A stretch of 64,000 bases of DNA from Coix lacryma-jobi var. lacryma-jobi. Its lineage: Eukaryota; Streptophyta; Magnoliopsida; Poales; Poaceae. The stretch covers positions 41,722,444 to 41,786,443 of the forward strand of contig CM019823.1 in the NCBI GenBank assembly GCA_009763385.1, written 5' to 3'. The position numbers were made by a program, and so were the translations under genes. Of the stretch, positions 22,806-34,246 are shown one piece after another; within the stretch, counting starts at the first letter, position 1, and the number at the start of each line of letters is the position of its first letter. The notes below the pieces were generated by a model that searched no databases, was not told the DNA's origin, and worked only from the letters and a program-made list of their open reading frames with translations.

Positions 22806-24355
22806 TGTTGACGTCTATTAACTATCATTATTTACTGTCAACAAGACTTGAATAAATGGCAAAAAGGATTGCCAACTTAGAAATAGGAGGTTTAAACTAA
22901 CAAATTCCATGAGTTTTGGTGATTCTACATTTTCCAGGGATTAAACAGGAAATCCAACCACATTGCTTCCCCAAGAAGGAACCCGACGCAGATTTCTTCA
23001 CCGCCACGCCGGGATAATTCTAGAAGACTCCAGAGGACACCATAAGACACCACGAGACGGGGCACCACAGGAGGCTTACCTGTGGGACCGACCGGTCCCA
23101 CAGGGCCCACCGGTCGGTCGGCCATAGAGCCGCCACGCCTCCGTCTTCTGCAAGCTACTTCCACCGACCTCTAGGATGCATCTCGACCGTACCTCGAGTC
23201 GGTTTGATCCAACGATCGCGATTCATCGCCCAGGGCTATATAACCGGACCCCTGACCCCCCTCCAGAACATCATCAGATCAAGATCAGAAGACAAGACAT
23301 AAATTAGGGTTTCTAGAGAGAGAGAGAGTTAGAGCTCTACATCAAGATTAGAGTTTAGTCTAGTTAGATTCAAGTAGAGGCAGGCGACTTCGTCGGCATA
23401 TCCGGATAGAAGCTTCGTTTGAGTCTCCGGATCATTGTCGAAGACTCGGTAATTTGTATCTTTATTCGACTTTATGCTACTTTAATATATTTCAGTTTAT
23501 TTAGTTTTGGAGTTTATTCTAGTTGTATATTTAATATAGATCTGATTATGATAGAGTTTATGATCATGTTCGTAAAATACTTAGCTTTATTCCGGATAGA
23601 GTTAAGTGGTCAAACTGGTGTAAACATGGTGTTTAGGCTAAGTTTACCTGCGAATACATCCTATGCTCCGGGTCAAGAGGTAGATCGCAGGAGTGACAGT
23701 CCTGTTGAGTCCTTTGTAGTCCTCCCCCCGAGTGTAGATCTTAGTAGGACGCGGTTGCAAGTTAGAATTCATTACTTTGTTCTTGATTCTAATTTAGTAA
23801 TGTTCCTTGATCATGGATGATAGATTAATTAGCTATAAATGATTGTATATTAACTAGAGTAATCACTAGGCTCAGTAAATGCAAAGTAACTTAGGATTCG
23901 AATCTCTTAATTAATCTCCTGACTCTCTGCTTGATCTATGTAGTTCGCTCTATCTCTAGAATTCCCGTTTTTATCATTATCATTATTATCTTTACCTTGT
24001 CTTACCCCTGCTTAGACATGTGAGTAATGAATGAATGAATAATAATCTCTGCCACCTTTGAATCATTACTAGTTCCCAGCTTCGTTTCTATCTTCGGTAA
24101 AATATAAATAATGATACCTAGATAACCTGGGTGAAATGCTGCTACAACAGGTATATTTATCTGTGCGCTTGCGGATAAATATTTTTTTATATCTTTTTGA
24201 GCTAGTGTCACATATAATTTACATTTCTAGTATCATGTTAGGGATGACAACTTGACTTTAAGTGATGCTAGGAGTGTCCTGTACATTTCTGAAGGCTTTT
24301 GTTAGAATCAGTTCATCAAAGTTTATAAAAGCAATTGCATTAAGAAGTGTCAACA
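22806..24355 (+). repeat. 5' LTR of the Athila-like element
   Basis: 1550 bp, TGTTGAC to GTCAACA. A GGGACCGACCGGTCCC palindrome near 23083-23098 is followed by ACCGGTCGG copies. TATATAA lies at 23237-23243, then a GA-rich leader with (GA)n at about 23317. Confidence 0.95.
23237..23243 (+). promoter_or_regulatory. LTR promoter TATA box
   Basis: TATATAA about 430 bp into the LTR; the 3' LTR has the same box at 31308-31314. The ACCGGTCGG palindromes lie 130-150 bp upstream. Confidence 0.7.
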
Positions 24356-24363
24356 AGCATTTC

Positions 24364-24381
24364 TGGCACCGTTGCTGGGGA
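24364..24381 (+). promoter_or_regulatory. Primer binding site, tRNA-Asp type
   Basis: TGGCACCGTTGCTGGGGA starts eight bases after the 5' LTR. The usual tRNA-Asp complement is TGGCGCCGTTGCCGGGGA. Confidence 0.75.
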
Positions 24382-24605
24382 CATCTATCTAAGTAACGGA
24401 AGCCACCGGGAACTAAACAAAACTTATTAGGAATTTAACAAAGGAGATTATTCATTCATTCACTTGTACCTCTGTCTTGGCAGGCTTACCTTTGTTTTTC
24501 TTTGTTTATATCATATACAGGGTAACACAGGTTCAGTTGTAATCCATCACTTTCAAATCAGAAATCAACTTGATCGTGTGGAAGATCTACATTAGTAGTC
24601 AAGCC

Positions 24606-26190
24606 ATGGCCAACAAGACTCTGCTGGAGTTCTCTACTCCAAGTGTCAGGAACATTCGCACCGGACCTACACTCCAGACGAACAACCTTGAGTTCGAACT
24701 CAAGCCAAGTCTTATCAACATGGTGCAAGCTACTACATTTGGTGGAAAGGAAGAAGAAGATGCAACCGCTCATCTACAAGATTTCTTGGAGATTGGAAGC
24801 ACCATCATCATCAAGGACGTTCCCCAGGACATTATACTTCTTCGTCTTTTTCCCTTCTCACTGAAAGGAAAAGCGAAGCAGTGGTTCTATTCAAACATGG
24901 ACAACATCAAGACATGGGAGAAGTGTTCAGAGACCTTTCTATCAAGATTTTTCCCAATTAGCAAAGTCAATATCTTAAGGGAAAAGATATACAACTTTCA
25001 GCAACAAAAAGGAGAAACCATTCCAGAAACTTGGGAGCGTTTTCAGGAACAAATCTTAAGATACCCACATCATGGAATAAGGAACGAATTGCTCATGCAA
25101 CTGTTTTATCATGGATTATTACCAAGAGCAAGAGAGCAACTTGATGCCACTGCTGAAGGATCATTTATGTCACTCACTTTCGGAAAAGCAGAATGTCTAA
25201 TGGATAAGATATCTGAAAATCAAAGCTGGAAACAAGTTACTACTCAACGCTGTCACCAAATTGAAGAATTTCCAGAAGAAGTGTGTGCACTGTCAACTAA
25301 GATGAATGTACTTATGGATCGACTCATTCAGAGAGCCGACTACAAGGAAGAATGTCAAGTTATTCAAGACGCATTTGATGCTCAAACTAGAAGTGGAGAA
25401 TATTTAGGAATAGAATTTCCCGAAGATCAAGAAGAAGCTAACATCATCAACAACTCCACCACTCTACACAAGCAAGGATTGCGTCAACGACAACCTTCCA
25501 AACCAGATAAGTACACCAGTAAATTCAGTTCCTCCGATTCTAAGCAACCTACTTTAAGAGATTTAATTTTAGAACAAGCCAGGATAAATGATAGCATTAC
25601 TAAAAGACTTGCTTTAAATGATAAGACTCTTGAAAACATAAATGCTAAGATGGATGATTTTTCTTCTACCATTAAAGATCAACTCAATTATAATAAAAGA
25701 ATAGAAACCCAAATATCACAATTGGTTGCTGTTTTGCCTGTTACCACTAACCATGAGCAGATTAAGGGGATCACCACTAGACATGGGAGGACCACTCGAG
25801 ATCCACCATACCCAGAAGGAGCACAAAGAAGACAGACAGCACCAGTAACCCCTCCAAGGGCAGAAGAAAAAGATGATGAAGTTCAAGAAACTCAAGTACA
25901 AAATGAAGAAAGACCGAGAGATTTTCAAGACACCAACGTTCTACCATTCCCACGCAAAAATCAGAACACCAAGCTAGATGCGCAGTTCAGTAAGTTTGTT
26001 GAAGTAATTCAGAAACTATATATCAATATTCCTCTGCTAGATGCATTACAGGTACCTACCTATGCCAAGTATGTGAGGGATATACTTAACAACAAACGAC
26101 CACTGCCAACTACTGAAGTAATCAAGCTGATAGAAGAATGTAGTGTGGCTATCCTCAATCAAATACCAGAAAAGAAGAAGGACCCAGGAT
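24606..26190 (+). CDS. Gag part of the Athila-like Gag-protease ORF
   Basis: The ATG at 24606 was chosen over the upstream in-frame start at 24570 because MANKTLLEF matches the usual Athila Gag opening. About 528 residues precede the hAT insertion. The retrotransposon Gag core lies around residues 60-200, with FPFSLKGKAKQWF and ETWERFQEQILRYPHHG. A basic, Gln-rich linker follows. No zinc knuckle is seen, as in many Athila Gags. The end (VPTYAKYVRDILNNKR) is the usual lead-in to the protease. Gag forms the cytoplasmic particle. The frame is fully open to the hAT insertion and resumes beyond it in the same phase. Confidence 0.9.
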
Positions 26191-26909
26191 TAAGGATGGC
26201 AGCGGGTCGGGTAAGGTGCGGGTAGAGCATTTACCCGCCCGCGATCATGCCCGCGAACCTAACTTTTACCCGCCCGCGATCATACCCGCGGGTAAAATTC
26301 CGTACCCGGCGGGTACCCGACGGGTATCGGGTATCCAACGGGTCTAATTAAGATAGACAAGATAATGAAATTATAGTGATATGATACAATTATTTTCTAG
26401 TTAAACGACAAGTAAAAACATCAATCTCACTTACATAGAGTTCAATAAGAAAATATATGAAAGATCACAAGCCACAATACATAATAGATTCATAATTTAA
26501 TTATTAGTGCTCATAAGAATAACATAAAAAAAATTACAAAAGAACTAAAGTAACAAATTAATAGCTCACATAATCACTTTTATTTAGCAATCCATAAAAA
26601 AAATTATCTTTATAGTTTAACAAGCTATGTATATAAACTATTTCATATTAAATGAGCTAGTCGACATGGTATCCATATGACATAGATAACATATATTTAT
26701 GTATATTTTTAAATTGCGGGTATCCATCGGTTATTCGCGTGTAAAATTTGTTACCCACGCCCTACCCGCACGTTTGCGGGTACCCTACCCGCACGTTTAC
26801 GGGTACCCGACCCTTATGTACCCGCGGGTAAGTTTTCATGCCCGTACCCACACCCATCAGGTACGAAACCCGCGGGTATTCGCATCCGCGGGTAAGATTG
26901 CCATCCTTA
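26191..26909. mobile_element. Non-autonomous hAT-type transposon inside gag-pro
   Basis: 719 bp with 11-bp perfect inverted ends TAAGGATGGCA and TGCCATCCTTA. The 8-bp target duplication cccaggat (26183-26190 and 26910-26917) has the hAT length. CGCGGGTA and TACCCGC motifs are packed in the first and last 170 bp, and the middle is AT-rich. It carries no transposase ORF. Confidence 0.93.
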
Positions 26910-26917
26910 CCCAGGAT

Positions 26918-27384
26918 GCCCCACTATTGAATGCTCAATTGGAAATCAACGGTTTAGCAATGCACTATGCGATCTTGGAGCTAGTGTTAGTGTGATGCCC
27001 GCATCAGTCTACTATAAGCTCAACCATTCAGCACTTGTGTCAACACCAATGTGTCTTCAGCTAGCTGATCAATCACTCAGATACCCTATAGGAATTGCTG
27101 AGAACATCCCAGTCAAGATTAGAGAGTTCTTCGTACCAGTAGACTTCGTGGTACTAGAAATGCATCCGGATTCAAAAGTGTCACTCATTCTCGGAAGACC
27201 ATTTTTGAGCACTGCCAAGGCCCACATTGATGTCGGAGCTGGAGAAATCAAATTCACTATAAATGGGAAGGAAGAAAAGTTCTCATTCAAACCACGGCCC
27301 GAACAATGCTCAACTCTAGTAGACCATAAAGTTCAAGAGACAAAACTACTATCTCCGGTAGCGGAGATCCATCAAGGAGAATGA
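26918..27384 (+). CDS. Protease part of the Athila-like Gag-protease ORF
   Basis: The frame continues from 26190 once the hAT element and one target duplication are discounted. It contains CDLGASVSVMP, the retropepsin active-site motif typical of Athila elements (D-L-G-A-S in place of D-T/S-G). LILGRPFLSTAKAHIDV, the second conserved segment, follows. The stop is at 27382-27384, directly after the protease, with no RT domain attached. The family enzyme cleaves the element polyprotein inside particles. Because of the hAT insertion this copy cannot make a fused product unless the insert is removed. Confidence 0.9.
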
Positions 27385-28294
27385 AGAAGACTGGAGAGTC
27401 CAATTCGGTGGACTTTAAACCCCGAACCTTCGCCGGAGGTAACTCGGTAATTATCAGCATTTACTTTTGCATTCCATAGAAAAATAAAATAAAAATTTAT
27501 TTACATCATTACTGCATCATAAAATTGGCCTCATGTAATTAATATTTACGAATCCCGTAAGTATTATTTACTACGGCAACAAAAACATATAAGAATTTCA
27601 TCATTAGAATCCTCATTTTCTATAGTTTCATAAAAGCAATTTCTTTTATACTTGCATTGTACAAATACGGGAGACATACGGACCCACAGACACCTGGGAC
27701 CCATATCATATCACTTCACATTATTACATGCACTCACAACCACTCATCTCACCTACCACCACATGCAACCGTCGGCATATACTCCAAAGAGTGGGAGCTT
27801 GAGCAAGGTAGGTGAGGGAGCAACATGGAAGAAAGTGGGCCCGATAGGGGACCGGTCGGTCCCACCACTAGACCGACCGACCATCCCCTTCTCCCTCTAT
27901 AAAATGGCAAGCTTTCTTCACACTCTTCACACACTCCACTCTCCAGAAATACTAGCCTCACTTCGAAATTTAGAATTCCAATTTCGAGTTCACTTAGCAC
28001 TTCATTTGGATAGTTTCTGAGTGAGAGAAGATATAAGAGTAGAGAGGAGGAAGCTTTGAGCAAATAGCAAGTAGGAAAGGGAAAGTGGGAACAAGCAAGA
28101 AAAATCAATAAGAGAGGGGAAGTGCTGCCCAATTAGTTAATAAACTAGGAGAAGTTGAAATAAAAATTGTCAACTTGAACGACTGACTCCTGGACTACTG
28201 ACTTTTGGACCACTAACTCTCTAACATTTATTTGCTCTAACCCTCACTTGTTCCACTAGTTTTGTTTATATGTTCTCTTGTTTTTGCAGCAAAG
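27385..28294 (+). promoter_or_regulatory. Inter-ORF region with a second promoter-like segment
   Basis: Around 27838-27882 it repeats the LTR theme GACCGGTCGGTCCCACC and ACCGACCGACC, and TATAAAA follows at 27898-27904. A CTTCACACTCTTCAC-type leader follows. The order (ACCGGTCGG motifs, TATA, pyrimidine leader) copies the LTR promoter. It lies about 390 bp upstream of the second ORF, so a separate transcript for that ORF is plausible. A short open frame at 27652-28020 spans the TATA box and is probably not a gene. Confidence 0.55.
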
Positions 28295-29659
28295 ATGAGC
28301 AACTTCTTGAGAAAGGCAAAGAACACGCTCACTTTTCTATCAACAAGAAGCCGTTCGCGAGCTGGCTCATCACAGGGAGGCTCGGACATGGATACTTCAT
28401 CTCTGCCTCGATCCTCTACCACAAGCCGGTTCGAGCCACGTGATCTTCTTCATGAAAGACACATCAAGCTCCAAACAGCCTACGAGAAGGACCTATTTAG
28501 GCATTACCGCGATAAAGAGTACACTCACACCCCCACCTTCGATTCACAATTTCTCCGAGACACAGGTATGGATTCTGAGTTCGATCTAGTCTTCCATAAC
28601 ATTGGGTGGGAGAACACTTGGGAGCTCTCCGAAGAGGGTTGTAGATTGCTCACTCTAGAATTTCTTTGCACTCTCTCTTCGGATGACACATATGTCTATT
28701 TTAGGCTGTACAATGAACCTTTCACTCTTACTTGGAAACAGTTCAGCCTAAATCTGAGTTTTCTTGAAACCTGCACTGTAGACTTAGATGTAGCCTTAAG
28801 AAACTTTGACAGAAATAGCTTTTGGGAGGACATCACTAGTAAGAGAACAGATCATCACCCTTGCACCAATGATATACACAACCCCACATTAAGGGTGATG
28901 CACAAGTGGCTAGGCTTTACTCTTTTTCCTAGGCAAGAAGGTTGTATTGTTAGAACTGAGGAGTTAAAGATTATGTACGCAATGGTTAAGAAAACTAAAA
29001 TTTCACCTGTAAAACTTCTGGTAGACTACTGGCCTTACATTCACACTCTACAAGGCCCCATATCCATCACTTCTTGGGTTACTCGTCTTGCTGGAAATTT
29101 GAACTTGCACGGAAATATTATGTACATCTCCACTCCGCGTCCAGTCATAGGCTTCTACTTCTTCAGCCAAGCACATCTTATTAAGAAGAGAAATAACAAA
29201 CTCTATATGCAATATAAAGGATATGAAAATGAATATGAGTTGCCAAACAGATCACTTGGTCTGTATGTCATGGAAACCTTTTTGCTTAACTTACAGAGAC
29301 CTGGCGCGGGAGTAGGAAGAAGCCCCTTCGCAAGATTCACTAGAAACGCTACCCCGAGATATCAAGGAGAAGACGCTACACCAGCCGGACCAGCCTATAC
29401 TCACTATCAAGGGTTCGAACGAGCTGGACCATCTTCATCACACCATCAAGCCTGGGAAGATACTACTGCCTATGAGCCACATACACCACAAGATTCATGG
29501 GGGCAAGGAAATTTTCACAACTACACTCCACCTCATCATGAAGAGGATACGATGTATGACTTCCAGGGAGGACGAATGTCTTTCTCTGGGAGAGGTGTTC
29601 ATGACGCCACTCATCATCCACACTCTTACCATGCCACCCATGGTTACCCAGAATACTAG
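28295..29659 (+). CDS. Second ORF of the Athila-like element (ATHILA ORF-1/plant-transposon-like protein)
   Basis: 454 residues from the ATG at 28295; an in-frame ATG 33 bases upstream is less likely. A basic N-terminus (FLRKAKNTLTFLSTRSRSR) precedes a folded region at about residues 45-345 with GWENTWELSEEGCRLLTLEFLC, KQFSLNLSF, RVMHKWLGFTLFPRQEG and ISITSWVTRLAGN. The tail is rich in His, Tyr, Pro and Gly. The folded part resembles the ATHILA ORF-1/plant transposon-protein group, from which env-like ORFs of this lineage are often named. I see no convincing signal peptide or membrane helix, so an envelope role is not supported. The frame is fully open, with a stop at 29657-29659. Confidence 0.7.
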   Translation: MSNFLRKAKNTLTFLSTRSRSRAGSSQGGSDMDTSSLPRSSTTSRFEPRDLLHERHIKLQTAYEKDLFRHYRDKEYTHTPTFDSQFLRDTGMDSEFDLVFHNIGWENTWELSEEGCRLLTLEFLCTLSSDDTYVYFRLYNEPFTLTWKQFSLNLSFLETCTVDLDVALRNFDRNSFWEDITSKRTDHHPCTNDIHNPTLRVMHKWLGFTLFPRQEGCIVRTEELKIMYAMVKKTKISPVKLLVDYWPYIHTLQGPISITSWVTRLAGNLNLHGNIMYISTPRPVIGFYFFSQAHLIKKRNNKLYMQYKGYENEYELPNRSLGLYVMETFLLNLQRPGAGVGRSPFARFTRNATPRYQGEDATPAGPAYTHYQGFERAGPSSSHHQAWEDTTAYEPHTPQDSWGQGNFHNYTPPHHEEDTMYDFQGGRMSFSGRGVHDATHHPHSYHATHGYPEY

Positions 29660-30876
29660 CCACACCACCAGTTCCCGTACCACAGAGACCCCTACTTTCA
29701 GGGCATCGACACTCGTCTTACTCATCTGGAGACGGGTCAAGAAGATATGTGCCACACTCTTGAAGAGATACATCATCAAGGCGCCCAGACGAACGAGAAT
29801 TTCTACTACCTCTTCGGGCAGATGGGAATCAATCCACCTCAGCCACCACCACCATACGAGAGAAACTAGATTGGGGGAGGACCCCCTATTCCCGAGGTAA
29901 GTATGATGTACCCCTCTGTTTGTTTATATTTAGTACTACTAGTTAGTTTTTGTTTAGTATTTTGAATAAAATAAGCTTGATGTAGAATAATACCTTTCAA
30001 ATTTTCAGAAAATCTCAAAACAATAATCTTAACCAAAGTTCGGATAGTTGAGAATTAGAGATGAAAAAGTCTAAGTTACTACTTATCTTATTCTTAGTTT
30101 CAATGAATCTCCGGAATTTTAATTTTGGAAACTTCAAACATATGATGAGAACCTGTATGACATAACAACATAAGCCTGATAATAAATAATTCATACTTTG
30201 AGGCTGCTTGCTCTGTTTTTAAGTTTTAGCTATGGTAGAGAGGTTTATCATGCTCTAAAGATCAAGCTTCTATAAATGTAAAAGATTCACTCTTCTGAAG
30301 TAGTATTGTGTTAGAGGCATGGGCTATGCAAAAATATGATAAGGAGGAAAGAAAAAGGGACAAGTGTCCGACTACCTCAGAAAGAAAAAAAAGAGAGAGA
30401 GAAAAGAAAAAGAAAAATGTATGACAAAAATATGAAAAGGAAAAGAATGATAGCCCATGGTTCCTCTAACTACAATATGCCAGTAAGAGTTGACAATTTC
30501 AAAAAGTTTCAAATCTTGATCTAAGAGTATGACATTTCTCTCCCTAAGCTCTGAACTTCGACTTAGTAAGGTATGCTTTTTGAACTTAAAAATATATATG
30601 CAATTTGAAAAAATGTCATACAGAGGATCTCTGAATTTTTATAAAAGTCATGCAAAACTCCGGAGTAAAGTTGGAATAAAGAATTTGAGACATAGTGCTT
30701 GACTTGTTTGCTTCTAACTTTCAATTATTCTGAACTAAGGTAAAAGATTGACGAAAAGAACATGTGAAAAATTCTTCCAAACTCTTTTTAAGAAAGTTTT
30801 CAGTTGATGGCTTGTATCTTACTCTCAGAACCCGATGTTTGCTAAGGGACTAGCAAAAGTTTAGCTTGGGGGAGTT
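29660..30876 (+). other. 3' untranslated region of the Athila-like element
   Basis: No coding signal beyond short frames. A purine-rich stretch lies around 30340-30450. The polypurine tract GCTTGGGGGAGTT at about 30864-30876 abuts the 3' LTR. Confidence 0.75.
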
Positions 30877-32429
30877 TGTTGACGTCTATAAACTATCATT
30901 ATTTACTGTCAACAAGACTTGAATAAATGGCAAAAAGGATTGCCAACTTAGAAATAGGAGGTTTAAACTAACAAATTCCATGAGTTTTGGTGATTCTACA
31001 TTTTCCAGGGATTAAACAGGAAAACCAACCACATTGCTTCCCCAAGAAGGAACCCGACGCAGATTTCTTCACCGCCACGCCGGGATAATTCTAGAAGACT
31101 CCAGAGGACACCACAAGACACCACGAGACGGGGCACCACAGGAGGCTTACCTGTGGGACCGACCGGTCCCACAGGGCCCACCAATCGGTCGGCCATAGAG
31201 CCACCACGCCTCCGTCTTCTGCAAGCTACTTCCACCGACCTCTAGGATGCATCTCGACCGTACCTCGAGTCGGTTTGATCCAACGATCGCGATTCCTCGC
31301 CCAGGGCTATATAACCAGACCCCTGAACCCCCTCCAGAACATCATCAGATCAAGATCAGAAGACAAGACAGAAATTAGGGTTTCTAGAGAGAGAGAGAGA
31401 GTTAGAGCTCTACATCAAGATTAGAGTTTAGTCTAGTTAGATTCAAGTAGAGGCAGGCGACTTCGTCGGTATATCCGGCTAGAAGCTTCGTCTGAGTCTC
31501 CGGATCATTATCGAAGACTCGGTAATTTGTATCTTTATTCGACTTTATGCTACTTTAATATATTTCAGTTTATTCAGTTTTGGAGTTTATTCTAGTTGTA
31601 TATTTAATATAGATCTGATTATGATAGAGTTTATGATCATGTTCGTAAAATACTTAGCTTTATTCCGGATAGAGTTAAGTGGTCAAACTGGTGTAAACAT
31701 GGTGTTTAGGCTAAGTTTACCTGCGAATACATCCTATGCTCCGGGTCGAGAGGTAGATTGCAGGAGTGACAGTCCTGTTGAGTCCTTTGTAGTCCTCCCC
31801 CCGAGTGTAGATCTTAGTAGGACGCGGTTGCAAGTTAGAATTCATTACTTTGTTCTTGATTATAATTTAGTAATGTCCCTTGATCATGGATGATAGATTA
31901 ATTAGCTATAAATGATTGTATATTAACTAGAGTAATCACTAGGCTCAGTAAATGCGAAGTAACTTAGGATTCGAATCTCTTAATTAATCTCCTGACTCTC
32001 TGCTTGATCTATGTAGTTCGCTCTATCTCTAGAATTCCCGTTTTTATCATTATCATTATTATCTTTACCTTGTATTACCCCTGCTTAGACATGTGAGTAA
32101 TGAATGAATGAATAATAATCTCTGCCACCTTTGAATCATCACTAGTTCCCAGCTTCGTTTCTATCTTCGGTAAAATATAAATAATGATACCTAGATAACC
32201 TGGGTGAAATGCTGCTACAACAGGTATATTTATCTGTGCGCTTGCGGATAAATATTTGTTTATATCTTTTTGAGCTAGTGTCACATATAATTTACATTTC
32301 TAGTATCATGTTAGGGATGACAACTTGACTTTAAGTGATGCTAGGAGTGTCCTGTACATTTCTGAAGGCTTTTGTTAGAATCAGTTCATCAAAGTTTATT
32401 AAAAGCAATTGCATTAAGAAGTGTCAACA
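30877..32429 (+). repeat. 3' LTR of the Athila-like element
   Basis: Near-identical to 22806-24355. Visible differences include a single base in the ACCGGTCGG block (caccaatcgg for caccggtcgg) and an extra GA unit in the leader. Confidence 0.95.
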
Positions 32430-32434
32430 AAGAG

Positions 32435-34246
32435 CTTCTTCTACCTTGAGAGGTTCCAAAGAGGAAACAAATGAGTAATATTGACAAAAATTTGCCAAAT
32501 GAGAGCGTGTCGTTACCCCCTTTCGAAGACTCCCAAGGATGTTGTCAACGGGATGGTCCCGTTGAATAGTTTGCTTGAGTCTTGGATGATCAATGGGTTC
32601 TGCTTCGTCTTCTACATCTTCTTCATCTTGCTCGAAGATGGGTTGTAGGTTCACTCCACGAAGTGGAGTAGGTGCTGCTCCCCTGTGAGTGCCTGGAACT
32701 GCTGGGCTCTGCCCGGCACTGCCGGGGTTGTGGCCGTCACTATCGGGGGCTGTATGTCACCAGTCCCAGCAGGGGCTTCAGCTTGAGGACCATCCTGATC
32801 AGTAGCATGTTGTTCTTGTGGTCTGATATCACCAAAAGCTAATTGCTTGATTGCTTCGCAAGGTGGTTCCTCATTTCCTACAACAACTTCATCAACTTGC
32901 TCTACTTGAGAGCCGTTAGTTTCATCAAACGTCACATCTATCGTTATTTCAACCTTGCCGGAGGCCTTGTTGAAAACACGATAGGCATGCTCGTTTGATC
33001 CATAACCGAGAAGAAAACCTTCATCAACCTTGGATGCGAACTTAGAGGCTTTGGGCTTCTTGTTCAATATGAAGCATTTGCACCCAAAGACTCTAAAGTA
33101 CGACACCTTTGGCTTGTTACCGGTGAGCAGCTCATAGGAGTTCTTCTTTCTTCTCTTGTGGAGGTAGAGGCGGTTGATTGCATGGCAAGTGGTATTAACG
33201 GCTTCGGCCCAAAAGATGTCGGGCGTCTTGTACTCATCTAGCATCATCCTTGCCATGTCAATGAGTGTTCTATTCTTCCTCTCCACCACGCCATTTTGTT
33301 GAGGGGTGTATGGAACTGAAAACTCGTGCTTGATGCCCTCCTCATCAAGAAACTCCTCCACTTGGGTGTTTCAGAATTCGGTTCCATTGTCACTACGAAC
33401 TTTCTTGATGTTGAAACCGAACTCCCTTTGAGCTCTTCGTATGAACATCTTGACCTTCTCTTGCACTACACTCTTGTCATGCAAAAAGAATACCCAAGTG
33501 AAACGAGAAAAATCATCAACAATAACAAGACCATGTTTGTTACCGTTGATGCTAAGGTAGGCAACCGGTCCAAAGAGATCCATATGAATCAACTCCAATG
33601 GATGTGCAGTAGGGTCATAGCTCTTTGGTGGGTGTGGTACGCCTACTTGTTTTCCGGCGTGACAAGCTCCACATACTCTGTCTTTCTCAAAGTCAACATT
33701 GGTTAGTCCTAGGATGTGGTTGTCTTTTTGAAGTTTGGCCAAGTTCCTCATCCCAACATGAGCTAGTCGACGATGCCATAACCAACCCATGCTAGATTTT
33801 GCCACTAAACAAGTCTCAAGTTTGGCTTCACTTTTGTTGAAATCAACTAAGTAAAGCTTCCCTTTCAAATGACCTGTAAAGACAATAGAGGAATCCTCCC
33901 TTCTAAAGACTTCCACACCCTTATCCGTAAAGAGACAATTGAAACCCATCCCACACAATTGTGAAACGGATAACAAGTTGTAGCTCAACGAATCAACATG
34001 TAAGACATTAGTAATTGAATGCTCAAGTGTAATTGCAACTTTACCAAGACCTAACACATCCCCCTTGGAGTTATCACCGAAAACGATATTTTCACTTGCA
34101 TTTGATGTTGGGGAATATGATGAGAACATACTCCTTTCTCCGGTCATATGATTTGTACATCCGCTATCAAGCACCCAACTTGATCCACTGGAGGAGTATG
34201 CCTGCAAAACAAGTTTAGTTCCGTGATTTAGGTCCCCAATTGACAT
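32435..34246 (-). pseudogene. Copia-2 protease and integrase
   Basis: The minus strand from 34246 shows the Copia protease motif LDSGCTNHMTG, then a GAG-pre-integrase zinc-binding region (HRRLAHVGMRNLAKL and CGACHAGKQ). The integrase core follows with MDLFGPV and RSDNGTEF, and after a TGA at 33371-33373 comes TPQQNGVVERKNRTL with the catalytic Glu. The TGA replaces a codon that fits CGA or AAA. A Pro/Gln/Ala-rich linker follows and contains the GGCACTGCCG motif (about 32700-32760). A frameshift near 32650 precedes the last part before the nested element. The protein would cut the polyprotein and insert element DNA in the nucleus. Confidence 0.92.

Larger units (their letters stand above)
22806..32429 (+). 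mobile_element. Athila-like Gypsy element without RT or integrase, nested in Copia-2
   Basis: It is bounded by LTRs 22806-24355 and 30877-32429 and by the target duplication aagag (22801-22805 and 32430-32434). The primer binding site at 24364-24381 is complementary, with two mismatches seen, to the 3' end of tRNA-Asp, as used by Athila-type elements. Coding content is Gag plus protease and a second ORF. I see no RT, RNase H or integrase in any frame, and only 0.9 kb lies between the ORFs, so it depends on a partner element. The LTRs differ at only scattered bases by eye, so the insertion is recent and younger than Copia-2. Confidence 0.92.

Noticed and set aside
27652..28020. 122-codon frame spanning the internal TATA box
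   Set aside because: It overlaps the putative promoter and leader, has no recognisable domain, and is better explained as non-coding.
28295..29659. Second ORF of the Athila-like element as a viral-type envelope gene
   Set aside because: I see no signal peptide, membrane helix or fusion-like segment. The similarity is to plant element ORFs, so an envelope call is not supported.
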